DNA from: RUG13091 sp963619935
GTDB taxonomy: Bacteria; Bacillota_I; Bacilli_A; RFN20; CAG-826
DNA: 9,466 nucleotides
Assembly (NCBI GenBank): GCA_963619935.1
Contig: CAVEYA010000055.1
Span: 1-9,466, forward strand
Reading direction: 5' to 3'
A program made the position numbers and the translations under genes. Under the pieces are notes generated by a model. The model worked only from the letters and a program-made list of their open reading frames with translations. It searched no databases and was not told where the DNA came from. This document shows, one piece after another, positions 1-5,633 of this stretch (the first letter of the stretch is position 1; every line of letters starts with the position of its first letter).

Positions 1-227
1 GTATTATTTGATATCAAAATTACGATTAACTTTATAGGATTCTTATCGAATGAGATTTCCAAAAAAGTTTGTGTGTTAAGCCAAAACCTTACCTATTTAT
101 TTATACATAATATAATTGATTTATTCATCTTCATTCAACTCTCTTTTTAAGGAACAATTCTTTATTATTTTTTGCTCGCATCACTAACACATGCCAAAAA
201 CACCTTAAGCATTTTTTAATAACAACC
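1..227. other. Left flank without a supportable gene
   Basis: AT-rich stretch beyond the terminator of the gat-galE-tRNA unit. On the plus strand, the frame starting at base 1 stays open until TAA at 148-150 (49 codons from the window edge). Its translation is mostly Ile, Leu, Phe and Asn and matches no family I know; it could be the tail of a convergent gene or a chance opening in AT-rich DNA. On the minus strand there is no ATG with a ribosome binding site. A candidate minus-strand promoter (109-138) may serve a gene lying to the left of the window. No repeat array or RNA gene was recognised here. Confidence 0.5.
109..138 (-). promoter_or_regulatory. Candidate sigma-A-type promoter reading leftward
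   Basis: On the minus strand there is TTGAAT (138-133), an 18-base spacer, and TATATT (114-109), which match the -35 and -10 consensus at 4 and 5 of 6 positions. It would start transcription near base 102, toward a gene outside the window, on the same strand as all genes here. In DNA this rich in A and T such matches arise by chance, and no start codon with a ribosome binding site follows before the edge, so this is only a candidate. Confidence 0.25.
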
Positions 228-251
228 AAAAAAGCGGCACTATAATGCCGC
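228..251 (-). terminator. Rho-independent terminator after tRNA-Arg
   Basis: Read on the minus strand, GCGGCA (251-246) pairs with TGCCGC (239-234) around a six-base loop and is followed at once by six T (233-228). It begins nine bases after the encoded CCA end of the tRNA, so it ends the whole gatC-to-tRNA unit. On the plus strand the stem is followed by AAATATTTT, a poor T-run, so it should work mainly leftward. Confidence 0.85.
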
Positions 252-259
252 AAATATTT

Positions 260-336
260 TGGCGCGCCCGAGGCGATTCGAACGTCCGACTCCCTTCTTA
301 GGAGGAAGGTACTCTATCCATCTGAGTTACGGGCGC
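260..336 (-). tRNA. tRNA-Arg (anticodon CCT)
   Basis: The minus strand folds as a full cloverleaf. The acceptor stem is GCGCCCG (336-330) with CGGGCGC (270-264), and the discriminator G (263) is followed by an encoded CCA (262-260). The anticodon stem CCTTC/GAAGG carries the loop CTCCTAA, giving anticodon CCT (302-300), which reads the arginine codon AGG. The D stem is ACTC/GAGT, the variable loop has five bases, and the T loop is TTCGAAT. The T stem GGACG/CGCCT has an A-C mismatch in the middle (285 against 273) and a G-T pair at its base. The gene begins 30 bases after the hydrolase stop codon, with no convincing promoter in between, so it is probably processed from the 3' end of the operon transcript. 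Confidence 0.95.
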
Positions 337-366
337 GTTTATGCTCTATCTATTAATTTAAATAGA

Positions 367-1299
367 TTAAACAACATTCTTCTTTTCAATGTTTTCTTTA
401 AAGAAATTAACGATATCTTGATAGACTTCTTCGTGTTCTGTTTCATTTAAGATTTCATGTCTTAAACCTTGATAAATCTTAGTTTGTACATTCTTCACGC
501 CTAAGTCTTTATACATCTTTTCTAGTTTACCAACGGATTTACCATAGTTAGTAACTGGGTCTTCGCTACCAGAGATGATAAAGATATCTAAATCTTTACG
601 AATCTTTTGTAAGAATTTTTTCTTATATAAACGATTCATTCCCTTTAAGAATTCATAGCAGAATCCATTAGTAGGTCCAAATCCACATAATGGATCAGCA
701 ATATATTTATCAACATTTTCTTCGTTTACAGATAGCCAATCAGATGGTGTTCTTGGATTTTTAATCTTTTTATTAAAATTACCAAACATTAATTTATTTA
801 ATAAACCAGCTTTTTTATTACGGTTCTTTTTATGAACGAGAAGCTTCGCTAAGGTAAAACCAACTGGGACCGCTGGATTCTTGCTTCCAGAGCCGCATAA
901 TACGACTTTACTAACGTGTTCGGTATATCTTTGGATATAGTCCTGACACATAAATGAACCCATCGAATGAGAGAAGATAAATGTTGGACGACAAGATATT
1001 CTTAATTTAGTCACTAATGCATCAACGGCTTGCACTTGTTTTCTAAAACCAGAAGTTGGCCAAATACCAAGATTAGATAAATCAAAGTTAACGTTTTCAC
1101 CTTGACCATATGTATCAATACAATAAACATTAAAACCTTCTTTATTTAAGTATTGAGCAAAGTCATCATAACGAGAGGAGGTTTCTTCCATTCCTTCCAT
1201 AATCACAACATTCGCGATGCTATTTTCAACATGCCAAGATAAGCCATATAACTTATCTCCATTTTTATTAACTAATTCAATTCTTTGTGGTTGACTCAT
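367..1299 (-). CDS. Alpha/beta hydrolase, lysophospholipase/monoacylglycerol-lipase type
   Basis: A 310-residue cytoplasmic alpha/beta hydrolase of the serine aminopeptidase S33 (Hydrolase_4) type, with no signal peptide or clear membrane segment. The expected catalytic triad is visible: nucleophile Ser112 in SHSMG, Asp247 in GSEDPVT, and His281 in GLRHEIL. The elbow has Ser instead of Gly in the first GxSxG position. The segment around residues 34-51 (MEG...RYDDFAQYL) aligns with the HG...RY..FA block of this family, but the His of the His-Gly oxyanion motif is Glu35 here, and the usual DHRGHG is DTYGQG (62-67). Residues 150-230 form a Lys-rich lid. The substrate cannot be named; an acyl ester such as a lysolipid or monoglyceride is a guess from the family. 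Start: ATG with AAAAGGAG eight bases upstream, overlapping the galE stop region (13-base gap). It is the last protein gene before tRNA-Arg. Confidence 0.85.
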   Translation of the reverse strand: MSQPQRIELVNKNGDKLYGLSWHVENSIANVVIMEGMEETSSRYDDFAQYLNKEGFNVYCIDTYGQGENVNFDLSNLGIWPTSGFRKQVQAVDALVTKLRISCRPTFIFSHSMGSFMCQDYIQRYTEHVSKVVLCGSGSKNPAVPVGFTLAKLLVHKKNRNKKAGLLNKLMFGNFNKKIKNPRTPSDWLSVNEENVDKYIADPLCGFGPTNGFCYEFLKGMNRLYKKKFLQKIRKDLDIFIISGSEDPVTNYGKSVGKLEKMYKDLGVKNVQTKIYQGLRHEILNETEHEEVYQDIVNFFKENIEKKNVV

Positions 1300-1313
1300 A
1301 ATTTTTGCTCCTT

Positions 1314-2330
1314 TTATTTATCATAACCATTTGGATTATTCTTTTGCCAATTCCAGGAATCACGACAAGCATCAATGATATTTAGTTTAGTTTTAAAATT
1401 CATTTCTTTATATGCTTTTAAGACTTCTGCATAGTTTTCATCAACATCTCCAGGACGTCTTGGACAAATGACATAAGGAATTTTAATGTTATTTGCTTCT
1501 TCAAAAGCGTGGACAAGTTCTAACACACTTGTCCCTTTACCAGTGCCTAAATTATAAATTACTAAGCCTGGTTTAGTGGCTAATTTTCTTAAAGCACATA
1601 AGTGTCCATACGCTAAATCGACAACGTGAATATAATCTCTCACACCAGTGCCATCAACTGTCTTGTAATCATTACCATAAACATTTAAATGATCACGTTT
1701 ACCGACTGCTACTTGAGTGATATATGGCATTAAATTGTTTGGAATACCATTTGGGTCTTCCCCAATTAATCCTGATGGATGTGCACCAATAGGATTAAAG
1801 TATCTTAAGATTGCGATATTCGCATCTTTATTTTCTTTCGCATAATCATAAAGCATATATTCAATGTCTAACTTAGTTTGTCCATATGGATTTGTACAAC
1901 CTCCAATTGGATCATCTTCATTAAGTGGAACATGTTTTGGCACTCCATAGACTGTTGCAGAAGAAGAGAAAACAATATTATGAACATGGAATTCCTTCAT
2001 TAATTTAAGAAGGACTTTTGAACCACCAATATTGTTTGCGATATATAAATCTGGTTTAGCGACAGATTCTGCGACACTCTTTAATCCAGCAAAATGAATC
2101 ACATCAGTAATGCTTTCTTTTTCAAATACTGGTCTTAATTCATCTTCGTTTTGCACGGATACTTTATAAAATCTTGGCTTTTTACCGCAAATTTCATAAA
2201 TACGATTTAATACTTCTGGTTTGCTGTTGCAGTAATTATCAACAATCACAACATCATAACCATGATTAAGTAGTTCAACTACTGTATGGGAACCAATATA
2301 ACCAGTTCCGCCGGTAACTAAAATTGACAT
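1314..2330 (-). CDS. galE: UDP-glucose 4-epimerase
   Basis: GalE interconverts UDP-glucose and UDP-galactose using tightly bound NAD, supplying galactose units for surface glycans or glycolipids, or serving the Leloir pathway. The protein is 338 residues, the same length as E. coli GalE. It is an extended short-chain dehydrogenase: the Rossmann motif GGTGYIG lies at 7-13, and the catalytic Ser124, Tyr149 and Lys153 (SSSATVYG, YGQTK) fall on the same numbers as in E. coli. ALRYFNPIGAH-like and RRPGD (291-295) substrate-binding blocks are present. The residue at the position of E. coli Tyr299, which affects use of N-acetylated sugars, is Asn here. The start lies one base after the gatB stop, with GAGG of the ribosome binding site inside the last gatB codons, so translation is probably coupled to gatB. 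No galK or galT is nearby, so a role in building glycans is at least as likely as galactose use. Confidence 0.96.
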   Translation of the reverse strand: MSILVTGGTGYIGSHTVVELLNHGYDVVIVDNYCNSKPEVLNRIYEICGKKPRFYKVSVQNEDELRPVFEKESITDVIHFAGLKSVAESVAKPDLYIANNIGGSKVLLKLMKEFHVHNIVFSSSATVYGVPKHVPLNEDDPIGGCTNPYGQTKLDIEYMLYDYAKENKDANIAILRYFNPIGAHPSGLIGEDPNGIPNNLMPYITQVAVGKRDHLNVYGNDYKTVDGTGVRDYIHVVDLAYGHLCALRKLATKPGLVIYNLGTGKGTSVLELVHAFEEANNIKIPYVICPRRPGDVDENYAEVLKAYKEMNFKTKLNIIDACRDSWNWQKNNPNGYDK

Positions 2331-2331
2331 C

Positions 2332-3756
2332 TTATCTTTTCCTCAATTCTTCAATAATTAATTTACTTGTTAAAGCAGGATTAGCTTTGCCATGGGTAAG
2401 TTTCATTACATTACCCACTAAGAAGCCAACCGCTCTATCTTTACCATTTTTATAATCAACAATTGATTGTGGATTAGCTTCTAAGACTTGATTAATAATC
2501 TTTAAAAGCTCACCCTCATCACTGATTAATGAAGTGCCCATATCTTTAACTAACTTATCAGGGTCTTCATTATTTTCTTGCATCTTAGTAAATATCTCAC
2601 GTCCTTGTTTATTACTCACTTTACCGCTTTCAATAAGTTTCAATAACTTAGCGAGGTTATTAGGAGTAACTTTAAATTCTTTGAGAGAAATATCTTCTTT
2701 ATGAAGAATAGCTTGAATATCTACAAGTAACCAGTTAGCCGCTAATTTAGCGTTGCCTCCATTTTTCACTACTTCATCAAAGTACTCACAAGTATCTTTA
2801 TTAGAAATTAATAAATTAGAATCGTATTCATTTAATCCTAAAGAGGTATATCTTGCTAATTTGACTTCCGCTAATTCAGGAGATGATTTAATTGCGTCTT
2901 CAATAAATTCCTTAGACAACTTTATTGGTGTGATATTTGGTTCGGTGAAGTATTTATAATCAACCGCATCAGTCTTTACACGCATTAAGACAGTTTCTTT
3001 ACTAGCTTCATCAAATCTTCTCGTTTCTTGTCTTACTTCCCCACCAGAAAGTAAGATTTGTTGTTGACGATTAATTTCAAAATCAATCGCCTTTTGAATA
3101 TTTACAAAGGAATTTAAGTTTTTAATTTCTACCTTTGTGCCAAACTTTGTGGAACCAATAGGTCTAATAGAGACATTAACGTCGCATCTTAAAGATCCTT
3201 CTTCCATCTTTCCATCACTTACTTCAAGGAAGGAAACAATAGAACGAATCTTTTCCGCATATTTCATTGCTTCTTCACCGCTTCTAAGATCTGGTTTAGA
3301 AACTATTTCAATAAGAGGAATACCCGCACGGTTATAATCTAATAATGTGCAATCCCAAGAATGGAGTTGCTTACAGGTGTCTTCTTCCATGTGTAGTCTT
3401 TCAATACCAATTTTCTTTTTACCCAAAGAAGTATCAATTTCTAAATATCCTTCTTGGCCAATTGGTCTTCTTTGTTGGGTAATTTGGAATCCCTTTGGTA
3501 AATCACTATAGAAATAATTCTTACGGTCAAACCAAAGTTCATCATCAATACTCATATGTAAAGCATTGCACACTCTTATCGCATTAATAACTGCTTGTTT
3601 ATTGACCACAGGCATTGTGCCAGGAAAGGCCATATCAAGAGGAGTAAGTTCAGTATTTGGGTCATCACCAAAGGTGACTGGAGAAGATGAAAACATCTTA
3701 CTCTTCGTTTTCATTTCTACATGGATTTCTAGACCAATAATAGCTTCAAAATTCAT
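2332..3756 (-). CDS. gatB: Aspartyl/glutamyl-tRNA(Asn/Gln) amidotransferase subunit B
   Basis: GatB phosphorylates the side chain of Glu or Asp misacylated on tRNA(Gln) or tRNA(Asn) and then amidates it with ammonia delivered from GatA. At 474 residues it is full length. The family blocks appear in order: GLEIHVEMKTKSKMFS (8-23), LHMEED (121-126), RAGIPLIEIVSKPD (143-156), KMEEGSLRCDVN (183-194), FGTKVEIKNLNSF (205-217) and QETRRFDE (243-250). Residues E10, H12, E125 and E150 sit at the conserved kinase-pocket positions. The block DYKYFTEPN (266-274) has Thr where most GatB proteins have Pro. The C-terminal part, about 330-474, is the helical YqeY-like tRNA-binding tail, with GKDRAVGFLVGNVMK near its end. 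The ATG is one base after the gatA stop; its strong AAAGGAGG site lies inside the final gatA codons, which supports this start and coupled translation. Confidence 0.98.
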   Translation of the reverse strand: MNFEAIIGLEIHVEMKTKSKMFSSSPVTFGDDPNTELTPLDMAFPGTMPVVNKQAVINAIRVCNALHMSIDDELWFDRKNYFYSDLPKGFQITQQRRPIGQEGYLEIDTSLGKKKIGIERLHMEEDTCKQLHSWDCTLLDYNRAGIPLIEIVSKPDLRSGEEAMKYAEKIRSIVSFLEVSDGKMEEGSLRCDVNVSIRPIGSTKFGTKVEIKNLNSFVNIQKAIDFEINRQQQILLSGGEVRQETRRFDEASKETVLMRVKTDAVDYKYFTEPNITPIKLSKEFIEDAIKSSPELAEVKLARYTSLGLNEYDSNLLISNKDTCEYFDEVVKNGGNAKLAANWLLVDIQAILHKEDISLKEFKVTPNNLAKLLKLIESGKVSNKQGREIFTKMQENNEDPDKLVKDMGTSLISDEGELLKIINQVLEANPQSIVDYKNGKDRAVGFLVGNVMKLTHGKANPALTSKLIIEELRKR

Positions 3757-3757
3757 C

Positions 3758-5218
3758 TTATTTGTCCTCCTTTGGCATAATATTTTTTAATCCAGTTATT
3801 TCTTCTATCGCAAGAGAAATATTAAAGACAGTTTGTTCATCAAATTTACGACCAGTAACGTTTCCACCAAAAGGTAAGTCATCTTCAAAACCAATTGGTA
3901 AAGTTAATGATGGTAAACCAGCAAAATTACCAATCGCTAAATAATTATCAGCGATTAAATATTCATTGCCTAATTTATTATCAGTGCCTTTTTCAAATAA
4001 AGGTGCAGTGCTCGGAGCGGCCGGTAAATAAATGACATCATTATCTTCTAAGATTTTGTTTACTGCGTTAACAATTAAACGACGACATTTTTGGGCTCTT
4101 AAGAATACTTCATTTTGGTTTTCACTTAATAGGGAATATCCGCCAATAACGAATCTTCTTTTAATCATTTCGGAGAAACCTTTGCTTCTAGCTAATGTCA
4201 TTACTTCTTCATAATTATTGCCTTCATAACGAGGACCAAATTTAATACCATCTAAGTTAGCATTATTACTTGTTGCTTCCGCGCAGGAAATAACAAAATA
4301 AGTAGGATAAATAGCCTTACATAAATTAATATCCATGGAAACATGGTTAATAATTGCTCCTTTTTCTTTTAAAGTATCAAGAGTATGTAAGAAAGCATTT
4401 TTAATTGTTTTATTAGAAATGGAATCAAATATTTCATCTATAATCGCAATCTTTAATCCCTTTACGTCATTACTAAGGTCTTTAGCATAGCTACCAACAG
4501 GTTCTAATGAACTAGTTGCATCTTTATTATCACGACCCGCTAACGGTTCTAAACATATAGCGGAATCTTCTACGCTTCTAGTGAAATAAGCTACATGATC
4601 CATAGATGGGGCAAATGGGAATAAACCAAAACGAGAAATTCTTCCCCATGTTGGTTTAAAACCAACTAACCCAGCATGGCTGGCTGGTTTACGCACACTA
4701 TCACCAGTATCAGAGCCAATCGCTAATGGCACAATGCCTTCTGCGGTTGCAGCAGCAGATCCACAAGAAGAACCACCAACCTGATGAAGATGTTTTTTAT
4801 CCCATGGATTATAGGTCCAACCTAAATGACCGGTCATACCTGTTCCACCCATGGCTAATTCATCTAATGTGGCTTTACCAATTGGAATAGCTCCTTGTTT
4901 TAATAAACGATCATACACTTCACTAGAAAAGATTGGTGTATAGCCATTCAATATATTACTACTTCCTGTAGTTGGAATATCTTTTGTGGAATAGTTATCC
5001 TTGATAACAAATGGAATACCCCATAAAAGATTATTTTTGTCTGCTTCTTTTAAAGCATTAACAGCGTCCATTGCTTCTTTATCACAAATATATTCAAAAG
5101 CATTGCATGTATCAGCGTGTGCTCTTTCTAAGGCTTCTTTAGTTAACTCCATAGGAGTAACTTTGCCTTCTAATAAAGCTTGATGGATCTCTTTAATTGT
5201 TAAATCTAAATAACTCAT
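3758..5218 (-). CDS. gatA: Aspartyl/glutamyl-tRNA(Asn/Gln) amidotransferase subunit A
   Basis: GatA is the glutaminase of the GatCAB complex: it releases ammonia from glutamine, which passes to GatB. The 486 residues match the usual length. It belongs to the amidase-signature family with a Lys-Ser-Ser triad: Lys73 (VIKDN), cis-Ser150 (GGSSCGSAA) and nucleophile Ser174 (SDTGDSVRK), with the usual 24-residue spacing between the serines. The common TGGS(I/V)RQ around the nucleophile is TGDSVRK here, so Asp173 replaces Gly and Lys177 replaces Gln. The downstream PFAPSMDHV (201-209) also differs from the usual AFASSLDQIG. Other family segments are intact (FTRSVED, GFSEMIKRR, NFAGLPSLTLPIGF). Position between gatC and gatB confirms the assignment over a generic amidase. 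The ATG shares one base with the gatC stop (TAATG), with AAAGGTGG as ribosome binding site inside gatC. Confidence 0.97.
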   Translation of the reverse strand: MSYLDLTIKEIHQALLEGKVTPMELTKEALERAHADTCNAFEYICDKEAMDAVNALKEADKNNLLWGIPFVIKDNYSTKDIPTTGSSNILNGYTPIFSSEVYDRLLKQGAIPIGKATLDELAMGGTGMTGHLGWTYNPWDKKHLHQVGGSSCGSAAATAEGIVPLAIGSDTGDSVRKPASHAGLVGFKPTWGRISRFGLFPFAPSMDHVAYFTRSVEDSAICLEPLAGRDNKDATSSLEPVGSYAKDLSNDVKGLKIAIIDEIFDSISNKTIKNAFLHTLDTLKEKGAIINHVSMDINLCKAIYPTYFVISCAEATSNNANLDGIKFGPRYEGNNYEEVMTLARSKGFSEMIKRRFVIGGYSLLSENQNEVFLRAQKCRRLIVNAVNKILEDNDVIYLPAAPSTAPLFEKGTDNKLGNEYLIADNYLAIGNFAGLPSLTLPIGFEDDLPFGGNVTGRKFDEQTVFNISLAIEEITGLKNIMPKEDK

Positions 5219-5514
5219 TATCCCACCACCTTTGGAAGACGAATTTGTCCTTCAATCACGTCAGAAGCATTTTTTAAAGCTTCATCACGGTCAAGAGGTT
5301 TACTTGTCACATCTTCTCTTAAATATGAAGTAGTCACATTGAAAGGAAAGGTCATTGGTTCAGCGTCATCAATTCCTTTGATTTCACTAATCAATTCCAT
5401 TTGTTGCATGACTGTGTCAAATTCTTTTAACAAAGTGTCATATTGCTCTTCATTCATATCAAACATGAGTTTATGAGCAATGTCTTTTAATAATTCAGTA
5501 TTTACAGCTTTCAT
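5218..5514 (-). CDS. gatC: Aspartyl/glutamyl-tRNA(Asn/Gln) amidotransferase subunit C
   Basis: GatC is the small subunit that wraps around GatA and stabilises its contact with GatB. The 98-residue product has the family layout: an N-terminal helix pair (LLKDIAHKLMF, then NEEQYDTLLKEFDTVMQQMELI), an extended linker (DDAEPMTFPF), the REDV block at about 66-69, and a C-terminal part ending LPKVV. Overall similarity to known GatC is modest, as is common for this subunit; the gene order with gatA and gatB settles it. It is first in its unit. The ATG follows AGGT by eight bases, a weaker ribosome binding site than those of gatB and the hydrolase. A likely promoter lies just upstream at 5540-5568. 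Confidence 0.94.
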   Translation of the reverse strand: MKAVNTELLKDIAHKLMFDMNEEQYDTLLKEFDTVMQQMELISEIKGIDDAEPMTFPFNVTTSYLREDVTSKPLDRDEALKNASDVIEGQIRLPKVVG

Positions 5515-5539
5515 ATATAATTACCTGCCACTGGTAGAG

Positions 5540-5568
5540 ATTTTAGCATTATTTTTAATTTTTATTAA
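5540..5568 (-). promoter_or_regulatory. Likely promoter of the gatCAB-galE unit
   Basis: On the minus strand TTAATA (5568-5563), a 17-base spacer and TAAAAT (5545-5540) form a sigma-A-type promoter. TG sits one base ahead of the -10 box (TGCTAAAAT), giving an extended -10 that can offset the weak -35. Transcription would begin near 5533, leaving a leader of about 18 bases before the gatC ATG. The -35 box touches the T-rich end of the ligA terminator, so the end of one unit and the start of the next share a few bases. Confidence 0.6.
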
Positions 5569-5600
5569 TAAAAAATAAAGCCTCTAAAAATTCTAGAGGC
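5569..5600 (-). terminator. Rho-independent terminator after ligA
   Basis: Read on the minus strand, GCCTCTA (5600-5594) pairs with TAGAGGC (5586-5580) around a seven-base loop, followed by a T-rich run (TTTATTTTTT). It lies 33 bases beyond the ligA stop codon. It separates the pcrA-ligA unit from gatCAB. The plus-strand side has only a short, broken T-run, and no plus-strand gene needs it. Confidence 0.9.
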
Positions 5601-5633
5601 TTAAATTTAACTAATTTAATAGCAATATGTGGG

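Noticed and set aside
111..116. Perfect TATAAT on the plus strand
   Set aside because: There is no acceptable -35 box at the right distance and no coding sequence follows, so it is probably chance in AT-rich DNA.
259..450. Plus-strand open frame of 63 codons
   Set aside because: It lies across the tRNA-Arg gene and the 3' end of the hydrolase on the opposite strand and has no protein-like features.
2753..5183. Several plus-strand open frames of 60-74 codons opposite gatB and gatA
   Set aside because: They are antisense to strongly conserved genes, lack ribosome binding sites and resemble no family.
5522..5536. Small inverted repeat TACC/GGTA in the gatC leader
   Set aside because: A four-base stem is too short to argue for an operator or a riboswitch, and the leader is only about 18 bases.
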